A DNA stretch of 64,000 nucleotides from Hydrogenophaga sp. (GTDB lineage: Bacteria; Pseudomonadota; Gammaproteobacteria; Burkholderiales; Burkholderiaceae_C). The notes beneath the pieces are model-generated. The model was given only the letters and a program-made list of their open reading frames with translations, searched no databases and had not been told where the DNA came from. Both the position numbers and the translations under genes were made by a program. Within the stretch, counting starts at the first letter, position 1; each line of letters begins with the position of its first letter. Location of the stretch: the NCBI GenBank assembly GCA_018993155.1, contig JAGKSX010000060.1:1-64000 (forward strand), read 5' to 3'. Below are positions 35,231 to 44,029 of this stretch, piece by piece.

Positions 35231-36096
35231 CCCTGGCTCGCCATCACGGGCACGGGTTCGGCCAGGCCGTCGAAGGGCACCACCAGCACATCGCTCTCGG
35301 CCCATTTGGCCAGCCGCTGGGCCACGCTGCCGGTGAGAAAGCGCGCGAGCGCGGAGGCGCGGCGCTTGCCGACCACCACCAGTTCGGCGCGGGTGGCCTG
35401 CTGCTGCACGGCGGTCTGGTACGCGGGGTCGCCGTTGCCGACGTCGAAGGCCATGGCGCTGCCGGCCATGCCCAGCGCGCGGGTGAGCTGCATCAGCCGG
35501 TCCTTGGCGTGCTGGCGCGAGTCGAGGCGATTCGCGCGGATGGCCTCGAAGGACACGTCCGCCGAGCGCAGCTTGGATTCCTCGATCGTGTCGATGGCGT
35601 GGAACAGCTGGAGCGCCGAGGGGCTGGCAAAGCGGCGCGCGTAGGCGATCAGGTCGCGCGAGCGCGGCGTGAGGTCCACCGCCACCAGCACCTGCTCGTA
35701 GGTGCGCCCGGCCGCCTGCTTGACCACCAGCACCGGGCAGGGGCTGTCGTGCACGAACTGGTCGAGCGTGGTGCCGCGGTAGAAGGTTTTCCAGCTGCGT
35801 TGCCACAGGGGGCCCATCACCAGCAGGCTGGCGTCGCGGCATTCCCGCATGACGTCGTCCAGCGTCACGGGGTTGCGCTCCAGGGCCACGGCCCGGATGC
35901 CATGGCGCCGGGTCAGCTGGCGCGCGCGCTGCGACAGGCGCGCGATCGGGTCGGCGAAGAAGCGGTGGGGCTCTTCCGCGAAATGGATGAGGCGCAAGGG
36001 CGTGTTGTGTTGGCCGGCGAGGAGCGCGGCCCGATCCAGTGCGTGCTCGGACTGTGTCGTGAAGTCGGTGAGGGCGAGAATGGAATCGAAGGTCAT
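35227..36096 (-). CDS. Tandem universal stress protein (UspA family)
   Basis: A 289-residue protein with two Usp domains (about 1-140 and 145-285). The second carries VVGKRRASALARFLTGSVAQRL, an approximate G-x2-G-x9-G(S/T) ATP-binding pattern. The first ends in SPCPVLVVK. I start at ATG 36096 (MTFDSILAL), with AGGATG upstream. It is followed by the coupled beta-helix gene and preceded by rnk on the same strand. Confidence 0.92.
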   Translation of the reverse strand: MTFDSILALTDFTTQSEHALDRAALLAGQHNTPLRLIHFAEEPHRFFADPIARLSQRARQLTRRHGIRAVALERNPVTLDDVMRECRDASLLVMGPLWQRSWKTFYRGTTLDQFVHDSPCPVLVVKQAAGRTYEQVLVAVDLTPRSRDLIAYARRFASPSALQLFHAIDTIEESKLRSADVSFEAIRANRLDSRQHAKDRLMQLTRALGMAGSAMAFDVGNGDPAYQTAVQQQATRAELVVVGKRRASALARFLTGSVAQRLAKWAESDVLVVPFDGLAEPVPVMASQG

Positions 36097-36183
36097 GGGA
36101 CATCCTGGACGTGCGGGGGCCAACCCCATGGCGGCGGGCCGATGGGAGCGTGACGAAGGGGGCGCGGCGGGGGCGCGAGGGAA

Positions 36184-36585
36184 CTACGTGGTGTAGTCGC
36201 CGCTGGCTTCGGGCTGGAACAGCAGCTCGACAACCTCGGCCTCGCAGGCGTCGCCGTTGGGCGTGCGCCAGCGCGCGATGGCGCCCACGCGCTGGCCGAG
36301 CAGGCTGGCGCCGACGGGCGAGAGCACGGAGATGAAGCCCAGGTGCGGCTCCGCATCGGCCGGGTAGCACAGCGTGAGCTTCTGGCGCTTGCCCGTGGCG
36401 ACGTCTTCCAGGATGACCTGCGAGTACATCGTGACGACATTGGCCGGCACCTCGCGCGAGGGCACGAGGTCCAGCGAGTCCAGCGTGTCCGCCAGCTCGG
36501 GCGGCATCTTGCCGCCGCGCAGGTTGTTCAGGCGCGTGAAATCGAGTTCGGTGAGCAGGCGTTCACCGGTCAGGGTCTTGTGCAT
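36184..36585 (-). CDS. rnk: Rnk-type regulator of nucleoside diphosphate kinase (GreA/GreB C-terminal family)
   Basis: A 133-residue protein. A short N-terminal coiled coil (LTELDFTRLNNLRGG) is followed by a FKBP-like GreA/GreB C-terminal domain with VTMYSQVILEDVATGKRQKLTLCYP and VLSPVGASLLGQRVG. Rnk binds RNA polymerase and affects NTP pools and stress responses. GGAG lies seven bases before the ATG at 36585; an ATG four codons earlier is less well placed. It lies 87 bases upstream of uspA, perhaps in one operon. Confidence 0.9.
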   Translation of the reverse strand: MHKTLTGERLLTELDFTRLNNLRGGKMPPELADTLDSLDLVPSREVPANVVTMYSQVILEDVATGKRQKLTLCYPADAEPHLGFISVLSPVGASLLGQRVGAIARWRTPNGDACEAEVVELLFQPEASGDYTT

Positions 36586-36878
36586 GGAGCACTCCATCTG
36601 GTGCGGCCATGCTGCGGATGTGCAGTGGCCACGATCGCGCTGGGCTGGGGCCCGGCGATAGATGGTTTGCGCAAAAAGGAGGAGGGGGTATCGCCGGGCT
36701 TAGGAATGTGCGGCCGGCTGGCGCAGTCCCGCCGTGCCCATCAGCTTGCGACCGGCCACGGCCGAACCTGCCATCAGGGGCAGGCGCGTGTGCAGGTGGA
36801 AAGTGAGGGTGGACCGGGATGCCATGGGGGGTATTGTAGGCGCGGAGCCCATTCTGGCAAGGCTTGTGCGGTTGTTCT
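36586..36878. other. Intergenic region upstream of rnk
   Basis: About 290 bases without a convincing gene. It holds a 41-codon minus-strand ORF (36825-36700, MASRSTLTFHLHTR) without Shine-Dalgarno, and 20-odd bases before it a sigma-54-like element at 36856-36871 (CCGCAC-AAGCC-TTGCC, one error in the invariant -24 GG). The rnk promoter should also be here but is not evident. Confidence 0.4.
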
Positions 36879-37244
36879 TCAGCGGCGCGGGTCCTTGCGC
36901 GGGGCGGTGGGCGAGGAAGCCGGTGCCTTCTGCGACGGGGACTTGCCGCCCGCGCCGGGCACGTAGCCGGCGCGCCGGCCCGCGTCCAGGCCGGGCGTGG
37001 CGCGCATGTCCGTGTCCACCTGGCCGTCCTGGAGGTCCTGGTGCGCCTGTTGCATGTCGGGGTCCGGCGCGCTGGCCGTGCTGTCGGTGGACTGGTCGCG
37101 TTCGTGCGGCAGTTCCAGGTGGTCGTCGGTTTCCCTGGCCGGTGTCGAGCCGGGGGCATCGGGCGTGCGGCTCACCGGGTTCGCAGGGTCGCGCTGCGGC
37201 GCGCCGGAGGGTCGGTTGGGCGCATCTGTGCGGGGCTTGCTCAT
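36879..37244 (-). CDS. Small hydrophilic protein of the sigma-54 group
   Basis: A 121-residue protein with very low hydrophobicity, rich in Pro, Asp, Arg and Gln (MSKPRTDAPNRPSGAPQRDP at the start). It is probably intrinsically disordered, and I do not recognise it. AGGAG precedes the ATG at 37244, and a perfect sigma-54 promoter lies at 37288-37303. It is divergent from a lipoprotein gene that has its own sigma-54 promoter. The composition recalls desiccation or osmotic stress proteins, which is only a comparison. Confidence 0.75.
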   Translation of the reverse strand: MSKPRTDAPNRPSGAPQRDPANPVSRTPDAPGSTPARETDDHLELPHERDQSTDSTASAPDPDMQQAHQDLQDGQVDTDMRATPGLDAGRRAGYVPGAGGKSPSQKAPASSPTAPRKDPRR

Positions 37245-37287
37245 CTCGAATCTCCTGAGGCGTGGAGGTGTCCACCGCGGCGGCAGC

Positions 37288-37303
37288 GGCAAGGCATGTG
37301 CCC
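37288..37303 (-). promoter_or_regulatory. Sigma-54 promoter (37244 gene)
   Basis: On the minus strand GGGCAC-ATGCC-TTGCC matches the consensus fully. Predicted transcription start near 37277 gives a leader of about 33 bases. It is 25 bases from the divergent promoter at 37329. Confidence 0.75.
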
Positions 37304-37328
37304 GCAGACTGACACGCGGCCGACGCAC

Positions 37329-37344
37329 AGGCACTCGACTTGCC
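37329..37344 (+). promoter_or_regulatory. Sigma-54 promoter (lipoprotein gene)
   Basis: AGGCAC-TCGAC-TTGCC matches GGCAC-N5-TTGC fully. Predicted start near 37355, leader about 36 bases. Confidence 0.75.
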
Positions 37345-37390
37345 CCCGATTCAGGGCGCACGCCATCCTGCGTGCCTTCAGGAGATCACC

Positions 37391-37639
37391 ATGAAATCTT
37401 TCGTTTCATCCCGCATGGCGCTGGGTGTGGCGGCCGCCGCCACCTCGCTGGTGCTGCTGGCCGGCTGCGACCGGCGTCCCACCGATGTGCCACCGCCCAC
37501 GACAGACGAGACGCAGCGCGACCGCACCACCAACCCACCCATGCCACCGAGCGCGCCCGCCGTGCCGGTGCCTGAGACGACGCCGGCACCGCCGGCCAGT
37601 TCGCCCGCGACGCCCGCGCCCGGCGGCACCACGCAATAG
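37391..37639 (+). CDS. Small Pro/Thr-rich lipoprotein
   Basis: An 82-residue protein with a lipoprotein signal: Arg in the n-region, ALGVAAAATSLVLLAGC with lipobox LAGC and lipidated Cys26. The mature part is an extended Pro, Thr and Ala chain ending in GGTTQ, without a folded domain. GGAG precedes the ATG. Position and promoter place it in the sigma-54 group. It probably sits in the outer or inner membrane leaflet as a flexible tether. Confidence 0.82.
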   Translation: MKSFVSSRMALGVAAAATSLVLLAGCDRRPTDVPPPTTDETQRDRTTNPPMPPSAPAVPVPETTPAPPASSPATPAPGGTTQ

Positions 37640-37652
37640 GCACTTGCGCTGC

Positions 37653-37673
37653 TCCCGGGACGCGAGGTCCCGG
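37653..37673. terminator. Hairpin between convergent genes
   Basis: CCGGGAC-GCGAG-GTCCCGG has perfect seven-base arms between the lipoprotein stop and the convergent DUF6496 stop. There is no T-run on either side, so it may act as a weak bidirectional terminator or mRNA end. Confidence 0.45.
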
Positions 37674-37674
37674 T

Positions 37675-37884
37675 TCAACGGCGCTTGTTCTCTTTCGGCG
37701 CGGGCGGCGTTTTGCCGCCCGCCTGGCGCGCTTCCGACAGGCCAATCGCAATGGCCTGCTTGCGGCTGCGCACCTTGTCGCCTGAACCGCTTTCCAGTTC
37801 CCCTTCCTTGTACTCGTGCATGACCTTTTTCATCTTGCGGTCGGTGATGGTGTCGGACTTGCTTTTGGTGGACGTGCTGGCCAT
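37675..37884 (-). CDS. DUF6496-type small basic protein
   Basis: A 69-residue basic protein with the family core KKVMHEYKEGELESGSGDKV followed by SRKQAIAIGLSEARQAG. Such short Lys/Arg-rich proteins are common in proteobacteria and of unknown role, possibly nucleic-acid binding. A degenerate sigma-54-like sequence lies 39 bases upstream of the start. Confidence 0.82.
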   Translation of the reverse strand: MASTSTKSKSDTITDRKMKKVMHEYKEGELESGSGDKVRSRKQAIAIGLSEARQAGGKTPPAPKENKRR

Positions 37885-37922
37885 GGAAGACTCCCGTTGA
37901 AAAGCGATGGGGTTGTGGTCTG

Positions 37923-37938
37923 GGCGAACGGCGTACCC
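37923..37938 (-). promoter_or_regulatory. Degenerate sigma-54-like element (DUF6496 gene)
   Basis: On the minus strand GGGTAC-GCCGT-TCGCC keeps GG-N10-GC, with one mismatch in each element. The same GGGTACGCCGT core occurs upstream of the PA2169-type gene (40752-40767), so it could be either a promoter variant or an activator site. Confidence 0.4.
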
Positions 37939-37987
37939 GGGACAAAGGGGGTGAGAAGCGGGCGTCTCGAACTTCTTGCGGCAAAAC

Positions 37988-38003
37988 GGGCACACGCCTT
38001 GCC
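37988..38003 (+). promoter_or_regulatory. Sigma-54 promoter (38045 gene)
   Basis: GGGCAC-ACGCC-TTGCC matches the -24/-12 consensus fully. Predicted start near 38014, leader about 31 bases. Confidence 0.75.
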
Positions 38004-38044
38004 AGTGCAGGGGACTTCTTCCAACACCATTACAGGAGTGCCTG

Positions 38045-38251
38045 ATGACCATGGTTCACGCCCACGTGCCCGACGTGCCCAAGCCCACGCCCCCGGTGCC
38101 ACCCCCGCCCCCTCCGGGGCAGCCCGTCGTGCCGCCGGAAACGCCCACGCAGTTGCCGCCGGACATCCGCGAACCCGAGGTGCCGGACGAGCAGACGCCC
38201 CCGGCGGGCGACCCGCCGCGGCAGCCCACGCCCATCGTGTCCTTGCATTGA
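38045..38251 (+). CDS. Small proline-rich protein
   Basis: A 68-residue protein, more than a third Pro, with runs such as PPVPPPPPPGQPVVPPE, and acidic near the end. No signal peptide or domain is visible, and it is certainly disordered. AGGAG lies upstream of the ATG and a perfect sigma-54 promoter precedes it, which supports a real gene. Function is unknown. Several Pro-rich small proteins occur in this island. Confidence 0.7.
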   Translation: MTMVHAHVPDVPKPTPPVPPPPPPGQPVVPPETPTQLPPDIREPEVPDEQTPPAGDPPRQPTPIVSLH

Positions 38252-38372
38252 CAAGGCCGGCTCGGACACCGGCGCGCGGCCGTGCGTGGGCCGGGCAAAC
38301 GGTGGCATCATGGGCGCCGCTTCGATGCACGAACACGCCCGTGGGTGGGCGCAGACCAAGGAAACGTTAGAG

Positions 38373-39791
<1,419 letters not shown>

Positions 39792-39812
39792 GACGCCCTT
39801 GGAGGTTGCGCA

Positions 39813-39828
39813 AGGCACGCCGCTTGCC
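39813..39828 (+). promoter_or_regulatory. Sigma-54 promoter (39882 gene)
   Basis: AGGCAC-GCCGC-TTGCC matches GGCAC-N5-TTGC fully, just after the activator's stop codon. Predicted start near 39839, leader about 43 bases. Confidence 0.75.
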
Positions 39829-39881
39829 GCGCGGGGGGCAGGAGGGTGACCCACCGGTTGCCGCCGCCACAGGAGTGCCCC

Positions 39882-40160
39882 ATGTCCCATGTCACCGCCG
39901 CAGGCGAGAAGAAGCCATGTGTGCTGGCAATGGCCGATGCCAGCCCGGCCCCGCGCGCTGAAACCGCGCACGAACCGCGACCGTGTGCCCTGCTGTGTGC
40001 GGATGCCACGGCCGACGGCGCGAGCGCCCCCGGAGCTTCCCCACCACTTCCTGCGCCCACCCCGGTGCCCTCCGCCCCGCCCGAAGACGAAAGCGCCGAC
40101 CCGGTGGGCGACGGGCACAGCGACGCGGAGTGGGCCGAGCGCCATCCCCAGGGCCGTTGA
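39882..40160 (+). CDS. Small acidic Pro/Ala-rich protein
   Basis: A 92-residue protein. The first third contains Cys residues (KKPCVLAMADAS, RPCALLCADAT). The middle is Pro/Ala-rich (PPLPAPTPVPSAPPED) and the end acidic (DGHSDAEWAERHPQGR). There is no signal peptide and I do not recognise the family. CAGGAG precedes the ATG and a perfect sigma-54 promoter lies upstream. It is the third small Pro-rich product in 2.5 kb. Confidence 0.68.
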   Translation: MSHVTAAGEKKPCVLAMADASPAPRAETAHEPRPCALLCADATADGASAPGASPPLPAPTPVPSAPPEDESADPVGDGHSDAEWAERHPQGR

Positions 40161-40170
40161 GGCTGCCAGG

Positions 40171-40199
40171 CAAAAAAAAGCCCGCGGCATGCGCGGGCC
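40171..40199 (-). terminator. Intrinsic terminator of the PA2169-type gene
   Basis: On the minus strand GCCCGCG-CATGC-CGCGGGC is followed by eight T residues, about 20 bases after the stop of the minus-strand gene at 40219. A classic rho-independent terminator. Confidence 0.85.
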
Positions 40200-40218
40200 A
40201 AGGGGGAGGAGAGGGAAT

Positions 40219-40674
40219 TCAGTGGGCGGCGGCCTTGTGCTGATCGCGCAGCGCGCGGATCTGGTCGTGGTTGCGCTGCACGCCTTGCATCTGGGCCTCG
40301 ACCACGCTGCGGATGTCGGCGGGCAAGTCATCCTTCAGCGCGGAGCGGTAGCGCGCCAGGGCGGCGTCTTCGCCGCGCTCGGTCTCTTCGAGCATGGCCA
40401 GGTCGGTGTAGCCGGCCAGGGTGCCCTTGACGGCCACCCAGCCACGGTGGGCCGCACCGGTGGCGGTGCCGCTGTCTTCGGGTTTGCCACCTTGCTGCAT
40501 CACGATGGTCTGCAGTTCCGCGGCGGCGCGCCGGCAGTCTTCCGCGCGGCTCATGAAGAGGGACTTGATCTGCGGGTCCACGGCGTGGTCCGCGCTGGCC
40601 TTGAAGCCGTACTCACCGTCCTTGCAGGTCTCGATGAGGTTGTTGAGCGTGTTGATGGTGCGTGTGTCTTTCAT
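40219..40674 (-). CDS. PA2169-family (DUF2383) four-helix protein
   Basis: A 151-residue ferritin-like helical bundle: an N-terminal TINTLNNLIETCKDGEYGFK and Glu/His-containing helices with MSRAEDCRRAAAELQ and EETERGEDAALARYR. The family is tied to general and envelope stress in pseudomonads and relatives. A degenerate sigma-54-like element is 78 bases upstream. It is convergent with the 39882 gene, and an intrinsic terminator lies between them. Confidence 0.88.
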   Translation of the reverse strand: MKDTRTINTLNNLIETCKDGEYGFKASADHAVDPQIKSLFMSRAEDCRRAAAELQTIVMQQGGKPEDSGTATGAAHRGWVAVKGTLAGYTDLAMLEETERGEDAALARYRSALKDDLPADIRSVVEAQMQGVQRNHDQIRALRDQHKAAAH

Positions 40675-40751
40675 TGGCGTTCCTTCGAGGTTGTGAACGG
40701 GAAGCCGAACCGGGGGACTCGAAGTCCCGACCCATCCGACGTCTGTTCATG

Positions 40752-40767
40752 GGCACACGGCGTACCC
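40752..40767 (-). promoter_or_regulatory. Degenerate sigma-54-like element (PA2169-type gene)
   Basis: On the minus strand GGGTAC-GCCGT-GTGCC keeps GG-N10-GC but differs in both elements. It is almost identical to the element at 37923-37938 over 18 bases. Confidence 0.35.
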
Positions 40768-40782
40768 GCTGGGTGGGGTGCC

Positions 40783-43035
40783 TCAGAGCGGGCGCTGCGC
40801 GATGGCTTCTCCGATGGCGCCCGCCAGCACTTCGGGCGGGCAGGGTTTGCGCAGCAGGCGCACGCCCGGCGGCGGGACGGTGTCTCCGTGATGGCCGCTG
40901 ATCAGCACCACGGGCAGCTGCGGCAAGATTTGCCGCAAATGGTTGGCGAGCGCGACGCCGTCCATCTTGCCGGGCATGAGCACATCGGTGACCACCACAT
41001 CGAAGCTGGGCGGCGTGTCGATCAGCCGCAGCGCTTCCTCCGCGCCGGCGGCGCACACCACGTCGCAGCCGTAGGAGCGGAGCACAGCCGCGGTGGCTTC
41101 GCACAAGGCCTCGTTGTCCTCGACGAGCAGCAGTCGGGTGCCGGCGATGGCGGCGGGCGAGGCCGGCGGGGCGGGGCGCGCGTCGGCGGGTTCACCGGTG
41201 TGGGCGGGCAGCACCAGCGTGACCGTGGTGCCCAGGCCCGGCATGCTCTCCAGGCGCGCGCGGCCGCCGGCCTGCAGGCAGAAGCCGTAGACCTGGCTCA
41301 GGCCCAGCCCGGCGACTTCGTGCGGTTCCCGCGTCGAGAAAAAGGGCTCGAAGGCGCGGTGGGCGACGGTGTCGTCCATGCCATGGCCGTCATCGCGCAG
41401 GGTGATGCGCACATAGCTGCCGCTGGGCAAGCCCTCCAGATCGTCGGGCTCGGCCGGAGCGGCGCCCAGCCAGAGGTGGCCATGGGCAGGAACGGCCTCG
41501 CGCGCGTTCAGCGCCAGGTTGATGAGCGAGAGTTCCAGCTCGCTGGGGTCGAGCCGCACGGCGGGTGTGTTGTCGTCGACTTCGGTGGTCAGCGTGACGC
41601 GGCGGTCCAGCAAGGTGCGCAGCAGTTCGGCGGTCTCGGGCAGGAAGGTCTGGAGTTGCAGCATGTGCGGGTGCACGGTCTGGCGGCCGGCAAAGCGCAG
41701 CAGGTGCTGGGTGAGGCGGCTGCCGGTGTCGACCGCGTTCAGGGTGGCGTCGATCGCGGGCTGGATGGCGGGGGCCGGGGCCAGGCGGCGCATCAGGTGC
41801 GCGCAGTTGCTGATGATGCCCAGCAGGTTGTTGAACTCGTGGGCGATGCCGCCGGTGAGCCGGCCCAGGGCCTCCACCCGGTGGTTGTGCGAGGCCCGCT
41901 GCTCCAGCTTGCGGGTGCGTTCCACCGCATCGCTCACCTGGCGTTCCAGTTCGATGCGCGCGTGGCGGATGGCGTGCCCCGCATCGTGCAGCGCCAGCGC
42001 GACCTGGTCGCACTCCAGCAAGCCGGTGCGCGTGCGCCGCAGGGGGCGGCCTTCGCGCAGGTCCAGCGCCATCTGCTCGATGGTGTGGATGGGTTGGACG
42101 ATGCGCCGCGCCACCCAGGCCGCCGCGATGAGCGAGACCACCAGCAGCGCCAGCATGGCGGCGGCCACCTGCAGCACGGCGCGCGGGACCGCGCCTACGA
42201 ACTGCTCGCGCGACATGCCCGTGACGTAGGTCCAGCCTTGTGGCGAGGTGTGGAAGTACAGCGTCACGGGGTGGCCATCGAGCGAGACCGTGTGCATCAG
42301 GCCCTCGCGTTCGGCGGCCAGGTGGGCCTGGAGGTCCGCCGTGACAGCTCGACCGGCGTGGGCGCCGCCGCCGGGATGGCGGGCGACCACGCGGCCCTGG
42401 TTGTCGATGATGGCCGCCAGCCACCCATCAGGGAGGCGCTGTTCGTCGATGATGCGCTGGAACTCGTTCGGCAGCATCGCGAGCGACAGGTTGAGCACCG
42501 CCTGGCCGTCGCGCAGCACCGGCTGCACCAGCGCGGCGTACTGAATGCCCAGTGCCGCGTTCTGCCGCAGCGGCTGGATCATCGGGCGGTCGACCAGCGC
42601 AAGCCGGGGGGCCGCGCGCGGCCGGGTGCCGGGTGGCTGGCGGGTGTTGACCAGCACCTGGTCCGCGCTGCGCAGCTCCAGCCAGCCTTCCAGCCCGGTC
42701 AGGGTGCGCCGCGCCTGCTGGTCGAAATCGCGCAGGGCGGCGGGCGACAGCTGGGGGGCTGTGTCGAGCAGCCTGGAACTCGCGAGCGCGCGCACCACGA
42801 CGGCCCGCTGGGTCAGCTCGCGGTCGAGCACCATGGACAGCGCGCGGGTGGTCTCTTCGAGCACGTGCTCGCTGCTCTCGCGTTCCATGCGGTAGGTCAG
42901 GCCCAGCACCCAGGCGGCGGCGCACAGCGCGGGCAGCAGCACCGCCAGCACCAGGGCGATCAGGCGCGTCCGGATGGAGAAGCCTCGGGCCGACAGAGCA
43001 CCCGGTTCGCGCTTCGAAGGATGGATGGAAAACAT
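40783..43035 (-). CDS. Hybrid sensor histidine kinase with receiver domain
   Basis: A 750-residue membrane kinase. Two spans (about 22-42 and 295-317) flank a periplasmic dCache-like sensor. HAMP follows, then HisKA with LTGGIAHEFNNLLG (His phosphosite), HATPase with NALNAREAV-type box, DDGHGM and AGLGLSQVYGF, then a C-terminal receiver with VVVTDVLMPGKMDG. I start at 43035 (MFSIHPSK). A perfect sigma-54 promoter lies at 43100-43115, divergent from the OmpW-like gene. It may feed the NtrC-type activator, directly or through a phosphotransfer protein. Confidence 0.9.
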   Translation of the reverse strand: MFSIHPSKREPGALSARGFSIRTRLIALVLAVLLPALCAAAWVLGLTYRMERESSEHVLEETTRALSMVLDRELTQRAVVVRALASSRLLDTAPQLSPAALRDFDQQARRTLTGLEGWLELRSADQVLVNTRQPPGTRPRAAPRLALVDRPMIQPLRQNAALGIQYAALVQPVLRDGQAVLNLSLAMLPNEFQRIIDEQRLPDGWLAAIIDNQGRVVARHPGGGAHAGRAVTADLQAHLAAEREGLMHTVSLDGHPVTLYFHTSPQGWTYVTGMSREQFVGAVPRAVLQVAAAMLALLVVSLIAAAWVARRIVQPIHTIEQMALDLREGRPLRRTRTGLLECDQVALALHDAGHAIRHARIELERQVSDAVERTRKLEQRASHNHRVEALGRLTGGIAHEFNNLLGIISNCAHLMRRLAPAPAIQPAIDATLNAVDTGSRLTQHLLRFAGRQTVHPHMLQLQTFLPETAELLRTLLDRRVTLTTEVDDNTPAVRLDPSELELSLINLALNAREAVPAHGHLWLGAAPAEPDDLEGLPSGSYVRITLRDDGHGMDDTVAHRAFEPFFSTREPHEVAGLGLSQVYGFCLQAGGRARLESMPGLGTTVTLVLPAHTGEPADARPAPPASPAAIAGTRLLLVEDNEALCEATAAVLRSYGCDVVCAAGAEEALRLIDTPPSFDVVVTDVLMPGKMDGVALANHLRQILPQLPVVLISGHHGDTVPPPGVRLLRKPCPPEVLAGAIGEAIAQRPL

Positions 43036-43099
43036 CGAATGCCTGGCCCCAGGGTGCCGCACTGTCGCTGCACACATGCCTGGCGCCCCGGGGGAGGCG

Positions 43100-43115
43100 G
43101 GCAATCCGCGTGCCC
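43100..43115 (-). promoter_or_regulatory. Sigma-54 promoter (hybrid kinase gene)
   Basis: On the minus strand GGGCAC-GCGGA-TTGCC matches the consensus fully. Predicted start near 43089, leader about 54 bases. It is divergent from the promoter at 43147, with 31 bases between. Confidence 0.72.
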
Positions 43116-43146
43116 GTCCGCGGTTCGATGTCCGATGGCGCGCACC

Positions 43147-43162
43147 TGGCATCCCGCTTGCC
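43147..43162 (+). promoter_or_regulatory. Sigma-54 promoter (OmpW-like gene)
   Basis: TGGCAT-CCCGC-TTGCC matches GGCAY-N5-TTGC. Predicted start near 43173, leader about 51 bases. Confidence 0.72.
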
Positions 43163-43223
43163 GTGGTGGAGCGCTGCATTCCATTTCAGGCGCAGTGTTT
43201 TTCCAACCCACCAGGACCTCCCC

Positions 43224-43907
43224 ATGAACCGCTCACTTCACCATCTCAAGGCGTGGCCGCTGGCCGCGATCGGCCTGGCCGTTGCGTGCTCGGTCTCCGC
43301 GCAGTCGGGCACGCCGCCCACCCCTCTGGACACCACGGTGGTGGCCCAGGCAGGCACCACCAGCACGGCGGCGCAGCGGCGCGCCTACGCACCGGGCGAA
43401 GGCAACTTCTCCGTGATTCCGTACACCTCGCACGGCTACGTCGGCGTCAACGTCGGCAAACCCGACTACGACCTGGGCTGCGTGGGGGGCTTCGCCTGTT
43501 CGGACAGCAGCACCTCGTACCACCTGTACACCGGCGGGATGTTCAACCGCTACGTCGGTGCCGAGCTGGGTTACGTGAACCTGGGCGACATGGAGCGCGG
43601 CGGTGGCAAGGCCGAGGCGCATGGCATCAACCTGAGCCTGGTGGGGCGCGTGCCGCTGGGCGTGGTGCACCTGTTCGGCAAGGTCGGCACCACCTATGGC
43701 CGCAGCGAGGTCTCGGCCAGCCCGGGCTCGGGCATCGCCACCGGCAAGGCCAGCGGGTGGGAAGGCTCCTACGGCGCGGGCATCGGCTTCGACCTGAGCC
43801 CGCGCTCCTCCATCGTGCTGGAGTGGAACCGCTACGACGTGCGCTTCGTGGGCATCGGCAAGCGCGAGGTGGACACCACCAGCATCGGCTACATGCACCG
43901 GTTCTGA
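43224..43907 (+). CDS. Outer-membrane beta-barrel protein (OmpW/OmpA-barrel type)
   Basis: A 227-residue exported protein: signal peptide (HLKAWPLAAIGLAVACSVSA, cleavage after SAQ), a 40-residue linker, then alternating beta strands (GYVGVNVGKPDYDLGC, GAELGYVNLGD, GAGIGFDLSPRSSIVLEWNRY) ending in the terminal Phe (GYMHRF) typical of BAM substrates. It is an eight-stranded barrel, perhaps a small porin or a surface stress protein. It has its own sigma-54 promoter and a strong terminator. Confidence 0.87.
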   Translation: MNRSLHHLKAWPLAAIGLAVACSVSAQSGTPPTPLDTTVVAQAGTTSTAAQRRAYAPGEGNFSVIPYTSHGYVGVNVGKPDYDLGCVGGFACSDSSTSYHLYTGGMFNRYVGAELGYVNLGDMERGGGKAEAHGINLSLVGRVPLGVVHLFGKVGTTYGRSEVSASPGSGIATGKASGWEGSYGAGIGFDLSPRSSIVLEWNRYDVRFVGIGKREVDTTSIGYMHRF

Positions 43908-43930
43908 GGCCGGTTTCGGCGCTTTTTTCG

Positions 43931-43959
43931 GGATGCCGAGCCTCGGCATCCTTTTTTTT
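43931..43959 (+). terminator. Intrinsic terminator of the OmpW-like gene
   Basis: GGATGCCGA-GCC-TCGGCATCC with perfect nine-base arms, followed by eight T residues, 24 bases after the stop codon. Confidence 0.92.
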
Positions 43960-43977
43960 GCCAGCGGGAACCGAACC

Positions 43978-43993
43978 GGGCGCGCCGTTTGCC
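43978..43993 (+). promoter_or_regulatory. Candidate sigma-54 promoter (44030 gene)
   Basis: GGGCGC-GCCGT-TTGCC keeps GG-N10-GC and a perfect -12 element, with one mismatch (A to G) in the -24 element. It lies just after the terminator and 37 bases before the response regulator start. Confidence 0.55.
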
Positions 43994-44029
43994 TTGTGTA
44001 GGCCTGATCCGACAACCTATGGAAAAAGA

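Noticed and set aside
36700-36825. 41-codon minus-strand ORF (MASRSTLTFHLHTR...) with a sigma-54-like element upstream.
   Set aside because: No Shine-Dalgarno, and the -24 element breaks the invariant GG. Kept only as a note in the intergenic entry.
38303-38318. TGGCAT-CATGG-GCGCC upstream of the NtrC-type activator as a sigma-54 promoter.
   Set aside because: The -24 part is good but the -12 part has two mismatches. I do not claim the activator is sigma-54 dependent.
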